Source of the DNA: Phytoseiulus persimilis
Lineage: Eukaryota > Arthropoda > Arachnida > Mesostigmata > Phytoseiidae
Direction of reading: 5' to 3'
Length of the DNA: 64,000 nucleotides
Assembly (NCBI GenBank): GCA_037576195.1
Contig: CM075101.1
Span: forward strand, 52,948,001 to 53,012,000
This document shows positions 13,958 through 26,600 of the stretch, one piece after another; position 1 is the stretch's first letter, and each line of letters starts with the position of its first letter. The notes beneath the pieces are model-generated. The model was not told the origin of the DNA. It worked only from the letters and a program-made list of their open reading frames with translations, and did no database searches. A program made the position numbers and the translations under genes.

Positions 13958-16900
13958 CCCCGATGTAGGCGCTCTCGGTATTTTTTCGATGTTGGTGTAT
14001 CTCGAGGCCGTTTACACGGTGTCACCGCTGTCCATTTTTCGTTTTCTTTTTTCGGCGAGGAACGACACGCCCTGGAAAGAAAAAAGTCTTATGTGACTCC
14101 TTTCAGAATCTGAGATTATGATGCGCAACTTTAGAGTGAACAGGGAACTCCTATGCTCGATGACTGTATGAAACCCCGTCGTTGCTTCTTTCAATCCTGG
14201 AAGCCTGGACTCATGATATCCCTGATTCAAATCCTTTGGAAGTTCCTACTGCCTATTTGTTTGTTTGAAGCCAAATCTATCATACAACCTTTCGGCATAC
14301 AAGGCCATGATGCTGGCATCCGGAGTGTTTCCAAATCACCCGGAATCGAGTCCCAACCGAGGTTCAACATGTTGCTCGAGATCAATGCGTACTGCTTGAC
14401 ATTGGATCGCGAATCCTGGCCTGATCATCGTTGTGCTTCTGCATAATTATTCATGCCATATTTGTTCCCATGAACGTGGAATTCCTGTTGGAGACAGTTC
14501 TTTTCCAGTTTTTCTCTGCCGCGGAGAACTTAAAATTCACAATCGCTGACTCATTGTCAGCGGTTCTCGCCATTCTCATTCGTAGCCGAGTTATGTGTAT
14601 CTCCTGTACATGGCGTCAAATTCAGTCCATGGTGGGAACACACGGAGAGGATCCTTCTCAGGGGAGGGCGAATGAGGCTTCTTTGGTCTGTCGATCGCAT
14701 CCCCGATGGGCAGCTTTGGTACTTTCCTCGTGAAGCGACAGGTTGTTGTTCTTCGGAAAACCGTCGGCAAGATATCGTTGAGAGTCGACGGGAGCGCATA
14801 GATATGCTGATGTTCGATATATGTTATCGATCTTTCGACAGAACCGGGCCGCACCCGCTAGCGAGCGCGACCGTCCGTAGGCGTCTGAGCCCTGCTTGCT
14901 CCCTGCCGGTGCGGCTCCTCTTTCGCAGAGGCCCAAGAGCTGAAACCGGTGGAGCGACTAATCTGAGCGGTTTTCGATATTTCTCCTCCTGGCACCGGTT
15001 TCAAGAAGTAGGATCTAAAATAGACCTTTGCGGGAGGGCGATGCCGGAAGAAAAAGGTATTTGTGGCTCGACCGAGAGATGGGAAAAGTTGCGTCAGAGG
15101 CTGAGGGTGTTTTCCTCTCCATTTGTCGAAGGAAACTTTTTGACAATCGCAGTTGGAGACCCTGGTATCCCCGATAGCTCTCCGATTGCATGATTGGACT
15201 CAGTGCTGACTGCTTCGAGGATCCCGAGGGATTCCCTTCAGGAAGTAGTCTTGAATATTTCATTATGCTCCCAGGAACACAATGCTGTGAGGGAGAAACT
15301 GCCTCTCGTGTGCTTAGCAAGTCGGCACTCGATGAATATTGTGCCCAAACCTACGTCCGCACACTTCGCCGGCCATCCCGCTCTCCAGCTCAGATCAATC
15401 GAGCTCTGGGCATCTACTTGAGCGGACAATGGACGAGAATAGCTCTTGTGTGAGCTCTCATCCTGTTCGAAGTGCGCGCGCACTCAGTGCTGTGCCTCGA
15501 GACTCTCTCGAATCCATTCAACTGTACTCACCTCGCTGCGAGCTTGTCAACCGAAAGTCATTTGACGTTAACTTCGACTTCAAAAAGCATGAACCAGAAC
15601 AATGAGGGCTTCCCGGCTATGTAGCCCGTGTTCAGCCTCAGAGAAGCTTTGACACGAGTGGAGGAACCTCAAGAGTTTTAGCATCAAGGGAAATGAGATA
15701 TTCCGATTCTCACAGCGAGGAGCAAATCCTGGATTCCTCGCAGTCAAGTGCTGTTTACCAGAGTGAACCTTTCAATCTGATTCGAGGAATCGATTCCTTT
15801 CCAGTCGAAGTTCCAGCAGCGGAACCAAGGTCATCCGCTTGCTCGCAGCACTGCTGGTCATCAGAGGATGAATGTTCTTGCTTCGACGAGTCCGTTTGGG
15901 AAGCTGGGGAGGGGGAGGCAGTACGAGGCCTATACAGAGAAGCTATAGCTGCTTCCCTGGTTCTGGGGTTCATTTAGTTGAGGCTGAGGTTTCAAACCGA
16001 AAACTCGGTTCCTGGGAAACTTTCCAAGCAAACCCCTCGAGAGGAAATTACAGCCTGCCTCGGGCGGGATACTTGGGCGCGCCCGCTGATGTGACATCCT
16101 CCTCGCTCGTTATGGTCACGGAGGGCTCTTTCTTCGAGCCTCCGGAACCTCGGGAAGACAACGATTCGGCAGCGGATAGCTGTTGACCGTGTGCATCGGG
16201 ATCGTCCCGAGCAATCTCGCCATCCCACGGCGGAATCGGGAAAAGCGAAGCTCGCAGTCCTTCGAGCCAGGAGTTCACTCTCGTATGGGAGTGGACTCAG
16301 AGAGCAAAGGAGTCGTCGGGCCGCGGCCCTGCTGCACTGCGAATCCCAGGGATGCGCGTTGTCTGGAAGCGTCGCTGCCTGCTCAAATAGCTCAGAGAAA
16401 CTTGCTATTGCTCCCCATGGAGACAAGTGGAGTTCATTCGGTTCTACTCGATCGCTAAATAGATTGATGGACGAAAAGATACCACTGCCGTGAACCATTG
16501 TCTAGAGTGCGAGCACCAACTTCGGCGGAAGCTCTTACTGTAACAGAAACCCTGGAGATCGAGAGAATCCGGGGAGCAAGGGACTGAGTAGAGAGGAGCC
16601 ACCATGGGGGCTGAGAAGAAGGATCGACGAGGTCGGAAAAACTTCTGACAGCTAGAACTACTCAACGCGTCACCAAACCAGCGGCAGCTCACTAGGTTAC
16701 AAGGAACCAAATCGAATGGCCTAAATGTGAAGGGGATTGAGGGTCTAGCCGAGGTCACGGCTGATGAACCGCGCAGTAGGACGGGCAAGTCGTCGTCGCA
16801 CCGCTCGGCAGTCGACCCGCGTGGTCCGAATTCACTGATGCTGTGTCTCGTAGGAGCTCTCTTGAAGCTCATGGGGCCTCATTACATCCGACTGAGCGAG

Positions 16901-17756
16901 CCCGCGGGCCGAGGTCCGAAAGCCTGGCAAACAACCGATGTTTTCCGCGAACCCAATTCACTAAATGGTGTATGATTCTCAAGTGATGTCGATGAAGAGA
17001 TCGAACGCCTCCCGTTCACCGCGCCCTTCGCTTTTCCCAACTCACTCATGGACTCGAGAATCAAACGTGAGAGCGAGCTACCGCCAATAGTGCCTCGTTG
17101 TGATCGAGCCGTAAGTTGAAATGAACGACTCTTTGCCAGCCGTGGAGCGTCAAACGAAGCTCACTGTGTGATCCGCAAGCCCTGTCGAGGGAGTGCGCTA
17201 ATGCACTGCGAGCTCTCTCCTCCGGTGACGCAGAAGAACAATGTCACAACAGCGGCGACACTTTAGCTCCAACGTCGAGGGAAAAAAACGATTCACAGCA
17301 AGCCAGCACGAGAGTAAAAGCCGGCGCTGAAGCCATTCCAAGCTGAGAGAAGCGACTGTTAATGGTTTTCGCAAGTCCAAAATACGGCAGAACGCATCGT
17401 TAAGTTTTGTCTGTTTGCACAGTTCATCCTTATTGTTTCCAACGTGATTTTCCCCTCTCCCTGCCAGTGACTCGGTTGATAATACAAGAGTATGATCGCG
17501 CCACGGGATTGTCTATCAGTCGAGTCAATAAATTCCGAGGAGTACGTTTGTAACGTTAACAAAAATCGTAACGTCATCCCACCTGAGAGGAGCTTAGGTT
17601 CTTGAGGCTTCCCGCCGGCGAAGCTCTTCATTCGCGAGAGACGAGTTTTGAGAGACTTGACGGAAGTAAGACTAGAACCGAAGGGAACGACGCCTTCCAG
17701 GAGTATCATTGAGCTTTGGGGTTTTCTCTCCGTTCTGCTCAAGAACTTCTCTATGC
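13958..17756. other. Non-coding DNA, nothing recognised
   Basis: The open frames here have no recognisable domains, and no repeat structure was seen by eye. Confidence 0.4.
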
Positions 17757-18140
17757 AGAACAGAATCTCGGTGGCGATGCATCTGTGGACAATCCGTACC
17801 CTTCGTGTTCACGGAAAACTCGTCCGATCAGCATGAGGCTTCGGGTCGAAAAGTATCTCCCATGGCGCATGGTGCCTAACCCGCGCGTTCACGGAAACGT
17901 CATCCGACCGAAATGAAGCTTTGGATTGAAAGCTGCCGGCGGGCACTCGAACCGTGTCCGTCCAATGGGCCTACGGCTGGGCATATGCTGAACCGCGGAA
18001 ACGACCGAAATGAAGCTTTAGGTTGAGGAGTATGTGGCCTTTGGCACGGTTTGTAATCCGCGTCTTCACGAGAGTGTCGTCAGACCAAGATTAAGCCTCA
18101 GCTTGTATAGCTTCCCACGTGCACAGCGTGTCTGTGATCT
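17757..18140. repeat. Degenerate tandem repeat, roughly 70-110 bp units
   Basis: About four imperfect copies of one unit follow each other. Each copy carries a TTCACGGAAA-like block, then a TCCGACC(G)AAATGAAGCTTT-like block, then GGTTGAAAAG and a CCATGGCGCA(C/T)GGT(T/G) block, then a TAA(T/C)CCGCG join into the next copy. Starts are near 17800, 17880, 17995 and 18058. The second copy carries extra internal sequence and the third has lost part of its first block. The copies differ at many positions, so the array is old. No coding potential is conserved between units. Confidence 0.5.
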
Positions 18141-20936
18141 TTATTCGTGGGAGACGGGATTCAGAAACTTCCGGGAGACCATTATAGAACCTCAGATGAG
18201 GACGGTTTTCGAGAGCCATGAATCGTGACCGAACTACTATTGTACTTCCGGTGGAAGAGTTTCTCGCTTAGCGCACGTTACGCAACCCACACGTATGCCG
18301 ATCTCTTCCAGCCCAGCGACGGATGACCATGAGCTGACATGCAAGATTCCCTCGCTGAATTCCCCTTCAATTGACATTGGGTGACCCTCTTCTTACAACG
18401 AAAACTCACTCGCTCAGCCGAAGTGAGAAACATCGCGTCGAATTCTGGAACTCGCTCGACATACTCATCATATCCTCGCTGATCGTGACGTCATATCCGC
18501 CGCGCAAACTTCCGTTACCGAGACTCATGGACTACGTCTGATAAGACGTATCCTACGTCAAAAAATGGGTCATCTCCGAAACCACTCCCTGGCAGCAATT
18601 TTCATCATACGCGCTCCAACGGGGGGATGCCTGGAAAAGCCGTCCAGAAGTCCCCCTTCGATGACTTCGAGATTTTTGAAAAAAATCCAAGAATTGACAA
18701 GGGGTCGACCAAAAAATCGGGCTCGAAAATTCCTGGCTTGAAATCGCAGCCTTGAACGACTCTCGGCATTAGAGTCCCCACGACTATACGAAATAGCGCC
18801 CAGAATAAGAACCACTTATTTGGATAGTGCCCGGCACGAGATAGTGCGGGCTTGATGCGGAAGGGACTCAAGCACTGCATACACTCAAAGAGACAGCGCT
18901 CCCGATACCGACACAGAGGTCGCGGTCGGAATTTTTCTCATCATTGAAACCCAACACTCGGATTCCGTACTCCCCGAATCATTATGCCCCAGTTGAGGTT
19001 CACATTCTCTGCCTCTCAATTTTCTCGCCAGGGGAGCACGATGGTTGGTGTACTGTACGACTTTGGGTCTGATCCCGCTGTTAGCGCACTTGAAGGGAAA
19101 TCGACGATTAGGCGTTTTTCCAGAGTTTTAGTCACCATTATAGGAATCGGGGACTCTGACGGGGGAATTATTATTCGGAGTACGGGATCCAAGAACGGTG
19201 CTTATGTATATCGGCTCAAGCGAACGTTTTTCTCCAATGAGTCACAGCAGAAACAAGGGAGCGCGTAACTTTGCAACAGAGTGTATGGACTCTCGATTCG
19301 TGGTGCGGTGCGATGACGGAAAATTCCAGAGTCGGAACCGCTCCGCGCATAATATAGAATATGGCCCCCTGGGATAACCTTCTCCAAGTCGGATGCCATG
19401 GGCTTCGAGCTCAGAATTTTCATCGTTACGTGACTCGCCAGAGGGGTCGCAGATACCCGGGTTCACGGACCCGAGGAATTATGGTCGGAATGACCCAGAA
19501 TCAACTCTTTATATCGGTAGTCGGGCATCGGAGGTCTAGCTCCGGATATACGGGCCCGAAACCAGGTATCAGACCCGGTTCTGCGACCCGCACTCGCCAG
19601 GTTCCCGATTTCGAAGACTTGACGTTCCTATCCAGCCCACTGTGTGTGTAATATGTATTTGGAGATCCCGATCCCGCGTCTGGTTCCGGGTATGAGATGT
19701 CCCAACCACATTGATCGCGGTTCTAAGCGGGCCCTGGAGTGGGCTATGATTCAGAGCTTCGGAACGGCCTCGAAGACGGTGACCATCGTGAGTCCCCCGA
19801 TCCACACGGAAGACTCGTCAGCTCCGTCAGAAATATCGTTACTTCCTATGAGGATCATCCCTCGAAGTCTTGGGCCATTGTCCTGAGTGTATGTGGGATT
19901 TGTCGGGAGTTCTCGGGAATCCCGGGGAGTCGCGGGCCCCAGCTTTGAACGGCGGAGAAACATCCGAATTACAGCTCGCAGCGTCCGGGAAGCACGTCGA
20001 GAGACGAAGTTTTCGGTTTGACGGAAGATGATATGATGGAGCATACTTCGACGAAGATTATCAGGAACCCTCATCAGAATCGCTTCAAACTCTTTAGGAA
20101 TACTTCCGAACCAAGGATTGAAAATTGTCTCGACGACTGCCCAGAGATATCAGCCCAATCACAGCGATGAGCGATAGGCTGTCCCTCGAGTGACGAGGAT
20201 GAAGAACCTCTTCTCGGAGTCCGAACGAGCTGCTTTCGTCTAGTTGAGAGTCATTTTCAACACAAAGGAATGATGAAATCGGAGGAAAATCCCTCAGGAG
20301 AGGTCCGGGAGGATTGTGACGAGTACAGGTTTGCTTCTGATACTACTCGAACTCCGAACGCACGGGGAGCCTAGTAATCATCGATGAACAATCATCACGA
20401 TCCCGTTGCCATCGATGATTGTTATCTCGATGATCGATCATAATTATTTTGTATCAAGCTGCTCGACTTGAGCTAGAGTCTCTTGGAAGACTTCCGACTA
20501 TGCATCGCGATGTCGTTGAGGTCTCATTTCTGGCTCATGTCATCTAGCTTCGCAATGAGACACAATTGGCCGAGCTGGTGCACCACCAAACGTTTTAAGG
20601 GATTCCTGCGCACTGAGTCGACTGAGTTTTTCTGGGTATATTCCTGTGCGATGGAAGCTCAGCGAAACGGTTCCGCTTTGATTGGTGCGAGTCTTGTTCT
20701 CCCAGCGCTCCCAAGCATCCCGTGAGTGTACTGCGAACATTCCTTGATTGAACCTCGCTCCTCCGGGAATAAAAACGCAGAAAGTTTCTGAGTTAGCAAA
20801 ACTACACCACAAAACCTTCTCTAACTCGGCAGAGCTTTCACGGCTCATGAACTAGAATAATTCCCCTCGAAAGCATCCTCACCGAATCAGAAACTGATAG
20901 TTTCTTCCTCAGACACAGTAACATAACCGGCTCGTT
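18141..20936. other. Non-coding DNA, short inverted words only
   Basis: No gene is recognisable. Between about 19430 and 19620 the words CCCGGGTT, ACCCGG and CGGGCCCG recur in a loosely repetitive way. Around 20375-20445 a GATGAACAATCATC block faces a GATGATTGTTATC block and could form a small hairpin in ATCGATGA-rich DNA. Confidence 0.35.
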
Positions 20937-21010
20937 GGCCGTGTGGCATAAACCAACGCCTTGGGTGCCACGCTAAGCTAGCAATCGCGGGTTCGATCCC
21001 CGGCCGGGAC
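20937..21010 (+). ncRNA. tRNA-derived sequence (tRNA pseudogene or SINE head)
   Basis: This 74-nt segment has the length of a tRNA. It carries a good B box (GGTTCGATCCC at 20990-21000) with a T-arm that pairs at four of five positions, plus an A-box-like GTGGCATAAACC at 20943-20954. The acceptor stem pairs poorly (about four of seven by eye) and I could not form a convincing D arm or assign an anticodon. It is therefore unlikely to be a working tRNA gene. A tRNA-derived SINE head or a decayed tRNA copy fits best. The sequence after it (AACAAATTTCTT) could be the start of a SINE body. Confidence 0.45.
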
Positions 21011-23640
21011 AACAAATTTCTTATGTGGTAAAAAGAGGATTTAATTTATATCAGAATTAAATCTGAACCATCTTAAGACCCAAGCCCACCGCCCGCAATG
21101 GGATTTGCGAGGCGATAGGAAGTGTCACTGAAGCAATACCGAAAAGGTGATTCCGGGACACTTCTGAGGGCTGGCTGAGAGGTTCAGCCGGAAAACAAAA
21201 AAAAAAGACACAGTAACATGACTCCCTCTTTTTCTTTTTCTGAGCTGGAGAGACTCTGAGAAAACTGAAACAAGATGCTCGTTTCAAGATGCTGCTCGCC
21301 GAATGTCTTTATATTTTTCCAAGCGAACAACGAATTCTGCTCGCATGAAATCTCAGGTGAAACTAGTGGAGGTGCAAAGCAAGACTTTGTGATCACCCTT
21401 AGGTCGGGAGAAGAAGGTCTTTCACGGAAGCTCTTATCAGAATGATGTTGCCACGTGGGTCGGTTGTGTCGACTCGACGGAAGTCCTGTTTGTCGAAAGA
21501 CGTCGAGCTCCGAGAGAGAGAATCCTGACAAGTGAAGGTCACGGTCAAGTCGATTACACCTCACCTCGTTCGTGACTCAAAATGAAACTCTCGACGGGAG
21601 ACAAGCGGCGCACTGTTTTTTTTTTCCCAGCAGCGGAATCCCTTCAGCGGAGTAACAGAGCAATTGGACGAAGAGAAGCGGCGGAAAGCGGGCAACGTGA
21701 ATGGAGCTGTCTACCCAAGAAACCCTCCCGACCCCCGACTGTCATGATCCCGTGTCGCAGCGGCGAAGAGCTTCTGATAGCGCTGTAATTTTTTGACACT
21801 AGCAGCTGGGGAGCTCGAGTTCCCCATAGCGAGCGTAGGGGGAGGACGATAGTATATCACGGTCTTTGCAGTTTTCGCCAAGAAACTCGGAGCGACACGC
21901 CGAGCTGTCGAGACCAATAATTGAAGGAGTCGTCCGTTCCCCGAGCAGGAGTGGAGCCCGTCGCCTCCTGGAGTGTGAGCGGGAGATCGGCGATACAGGA
22001 CTGACAGAGCCTTTAATCTGGTGAACATGTCTCCGAGTACGTGCCTTGTACGGAGCAATTAGCGTGCGACGGCTTCTCGCTATGTCTCGCCCGTCCGGCA
22101 AGCAGGCAAACTAGCTCGTCGTCCACGTAACCATTCGACCAATGGAGCGAGCGAGTTGTGCAACCGGGAGCTAACGGTTGAGCTGCCCGCGGCCTCTCGA
22201 CCCACGCTCGGTCAGTCTTGGCTCCTCTCCCATACCCTCATACCAGCTTCTCGGTCCTCTTTTTCTCCACTCCAGCGTTCGTTCCAGCTGTCCATCCCTC
22301 TTTCCTCGCTATGGGAGCTCTATCTAACTGTCGGAGCTTACTGACTAGCTGCAGTCCCTTGGGCAGTCCCCGCCCAGACTTCGTTCTTGGAGAGCCTTCG
22401 TCGCGTGTGGGTCTTCTGCTCGATCACTCGTATGAACGAGCGTTGCCCACTCACATCCCCTGCCTTGCCCACTTGCCAACTCCGCTCGGCCGTGGGTCCC
22501 ATGCAGGCCACTGGGCCCGTCCTGCTCCTGTCCGCTCATGCCCAAACCTGAGAGAAAACGAGTTTCCCATACTTAGTTGCCGCCCGACAGAAAGTTCCCC
22601 GACTGCACCTTGCCACCCACGCCGCAAAATGCTCGCTGAGCTGTTGTTCGTTGAACCTTGCTTAGTACGTCCATCTGTCAGTGTTCCTTTCGATCGATAG
22701 GTTGCGAGTGTACGCGGCGTCGATCGGAGCTCCATATTCGCAACGGGCTCTTTTTCTCTTCGCAGCCCATCATATCGCCCTCGTATGCAAGCTGTCAGCG
22801 GACATGGGAACGTTATTCCTTTTCCGTCCTTGCTCACGAACGGGCGGAGTGTTGTTCCTCATATGCATGCAACAAATTGATTTTTCAACAAGATTGCGTC
22901 CATTGTTCCATGCCTAGCTTTTCCTGATGGCTGTGATGGCTGTCTGCTGATGATGCATTCCTCCACCCTCCCCTCAACGGAGCCGCCGCCGGAATTAGCG
23001 ATAGAATTGACGGAGATCAAAATGGGGGAAGCGTGAGTTTACGACGGTGCTGCCCGGCGGGGGAAATCAAGCAAACAACTCGGCGAGGAACGACTCTTAA
23101 TCCGATGAATGTGACATTAGTTCGGTCGGCTCCGCTCTGCTCATGTCCAGTGGATCCTAAGCAGGAGGTCCAGGAGCCGAGAACATATAACAGGAATCAT
23201 AGCCGTTGACTTGCGAATAGAGGGTCATGTGGCTACAACCACAGCATTTGCATATCGGCCCGTGTCTAACTCAGTTGAGCGCTACCCCTGCCATGTGTTA
23301 ACTCGAAGTAGGAGACTTCCTGAACATACTGTACAGGACAACGGTATATTAATATTTGATGTCGATAACATCGTTCTCAAGGACTTCGCGATATGATTCG
23401 AACGGCGGAGGGAAAATCTCGGGATATTCCAGTGGAAGAATCTCGTATGTAATCATATTCAAGCCAAATAAAAAGCATCATCAGGTGAAAACATCCAGCT
23501 CATCGGAGTAACGGTGTGGCGTTAACTCGGAAGAGGGATGAGCACAATACGATGCTTGCGAAGAGGAAGAGACATCGCTGTCGTGGAAATTCGAAACCAT
23601 GCAACCTCTCTGTTCCGGTCTGCACAATTGTCTTTCTAGA

Positions 23641-23660
23641 GGGGGGGGGGGGGGGGGGGG
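23641..23660. repeat. Homopolymer G20
   Basis: Twenty consecutive guanines are followed by a purine run (AAGAAAAAAAA). Such tracts are hard to sequence accurately, so the true length may differ. The purine-only strand could form unusual structures, but nothing nearby suggests a role. Confidence 0.9.
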
Positions 23661-26600
23661 AAGAAAAAAAAGAGCTGTCGATGCCATTTCTCACCGGTTC
23701 GTGCTCACCGCCGTGACGCCGAGAACAAGCGTGATGAACGACGTTCTCAGTTAGGAATATTCAGCTGGTAACAACAGCAAGCACCAACAGTTGCGTTCAG
23801 AACAGAGGAGAAGGTTTCGAAATGGATTTCGCGCTCGTTATTATGCCAAACTTGAGATGTCAAACGTGACTCTGCACAGAATATCGAACTCATTGTTGCT
23901 ACTAATTCCCTGAACGGATGCGCGACGCATTCGTTCTGAAAGGACTAACCTACCTAACCAGAAGACTTTCCAGCTGTGATTCACTTCGAGCCAGTCATCA
24001 AATGCTCACACGTATTGAGTGGGGGAAGCCCAACTTCACCCGTCTTCTACTCCCCGTGAGACTTCTCGCCGACGACTCTGCTCCGTAAATGAAACCTCGC
24101 AAGCCAGTCGCACCCAATATTTTTCGGCTGGGACAGCTCTTGCTGAGCTCACGAATTACTCGAAACTGATCGGAATGCATACTGCACTGCAAGATGGCGG
24201 TAAGCGTACCGCCGTACATCTTCCTCTGTCCCGCACGCTCTCTACTATCCCCCATTTCGCCTACGAAGTTCGGTTTTTTAGTCATATTTCGCACGAATAG
24301 CCCAATTCGCGACAACGCGGTGTTTCTCATGCAGCGACGACGCCGAGCTCCTGTGATTGGGATGAATTGACTGAAGTCGTCCAATATCGAACAGAGGTAT
24401 CTCCAATACGCCGACGGTCTCGCTTCGATTAGGAACGCAACACGTGTCGCAGCCGTGACGGCGGGAGTGCGAGGTTGAGCGTTGCACTGACATCTCAAGG
24501 CGGCGCGGATTCTAATTCAGATCGAATTCCTGGGATATAGGCAGGGAATTAGATCGAAAACCGCTCTGATTCTCCCGGCATTCCGAGAACTTGAGAGTCG
24601 CTGTGAGCGACGATCTCTAGAATCCGTCGCTCAAGTGATACGTCAGCGTGGAGAGAAAATGATTGCGGGCAGGATTCCTGCCTCAAATTAGTAGGAATCG
24701 TTCTCCGGGTCATTGAACTCCACAATATGCTCAGGTCACAGCCGCAGCACGTTTGATTCCGCGAGAAGTCTAGGGTTTCTCTTCCTGATCAGAGGTTCTG
24801 GGGCTGGTTCCCCCAGCCGGGCAAACACACTCGGGAGAAAACCCGGTGCCTGTTAGGATCGCTCCATGTGAAACACGCAGAACACTCGCTAACCCCCTGG
24901 GTTGAGCGCGGGCCGCTTTTCTCTGGTTTCTTCCACGAAGAGCTGCGAGCTCAGAGGCGACCTCACGTTTGGTATGTCTTCCATGAGTGAATGTGAGTGC
25001 TTGCTCGCTTATTCATGACTGGTTATATTCTGTCTGTCTTCCTCTCTGCTATTGTCTGGAGCTGTCCGCTCGGGTTCTCATGGAACTCTGTGTTCTGGAG
25101 CAACATTGGAGAATTCCTGTCGCGACAGTTGGAAGCGGATGAGGCTGTTTGGACGTGACAAACTGAAGAATCAATTCCTGAAGCTCCATTCTGGATGGAA
25201 AGCCCAAATCAGCTATACAGGTTTTTCGTCGCAAAGGCTTTGAAACTCTCTTCCACAGAATCCGAACGACGAGGAAGCGAGTGACGCTGAGTCATCTTCA
25301 TTTGTCCGGTCAAAGAGGAGGATCTTACAGATTGTCGCAAGTTTCTAAAGAGAGTTCCACCGATGTTTCCGAAGAGTTTCGCTTCGACAGCCTAGGGAAT
25401 AGGGGCTCTTTCTCAATTTATCTTACGAAGATCTTGTGACTCCAACAAGAGATTCTCCGTAGTTCCCTGGATAACCACACTTTTCGTTGAAGCTGATTTT
25501 CCGACATGAGCTTTACGTGGGCAGACCGTGCGGCGATCCCAGGGGCTGATAATGAGGGGCACGTGTGCAGATTGCCACCGGCTCCCAGCGCCTGAACAAT
25601 ATTTACGAGAGCATCACGTCACGCACGCGCATGCCCGTTGCTCACCGTGCGCTCAAATCAAACATTTGGGCAGAGCAATTCTTGTTCCGTGGTCAGCTTT
25701 CGGTGCTTCGGCAGCGATTTGCTCGGTTCCGATCTCCCCAGATGACAGTAGACAGACACTAGGTGATCCTCTCTGCTTCGCGAAAACGATTCCATGGGGG
25801 ACTGGAAGAACGGAGCAGTTTGTGATTCGCTTTTGTAGGCGAGCGAATCACCAAAATATGGAGCTTGAGTGACCCCCGTTCCTATTCTCCGAGATCTCGA
25901 AGAGATTTCCTCCGCGATGGATCTGACTCTTCTAGGGCTGACGGGATTTTCGCGGAATCGCGGAGAGATCAAGAGGTACAGTAATCCGGCTCTAAGACCC
26001 GTTGTTCCGGAAAGACGACGTGCCGGCACGGTACAGCAGATTTGAGATTGGATTCGAGGTTTTATATCCGAAACAATCCCCTGACCCGATTGACCGCCGA
26101 CATACAGCCCGAGCAAAATGCTGTGTGTGCCACCATCGATGACCGAGGAAAAGGAGCTCCCCTTCTGACTGGATGAGCACAGTCGACGAGAATCAATTAG
26201 TCTCCTCTTCCGCAGAGAGCGGCAGGGCGTTCTCCTTTCACGGCATTGGAAGCCGATCCTAGCGACAAGAGATTCGGGGGCCTCTTCAAGTTCATGGAGA
26301 AGCCTTTCCCGGTCGGCTTGAGGATCGAATCACACCCAGGTGAAGAATCTAGAAGGCAATTAGAGGAATCCTAAAACATGCCGACGGTCTCCTCGCCATG
26401 AGACGGCCTGACCAGGTGCATTCCCTGAAGTCGAACCACCATGAGTGCCACTACCGCAGGGTGTTCCGACACCAAACCCCGGTTTCATTGATTGAGGCTC
26501 CATTGAAGCCAGCGGCATGCGACTCATTCAGAAATGATCTCCACCATTCCCCAAACGAGGCATAATCAACCATTCTCTTGCTGGAGAAGTATAGTATGAA

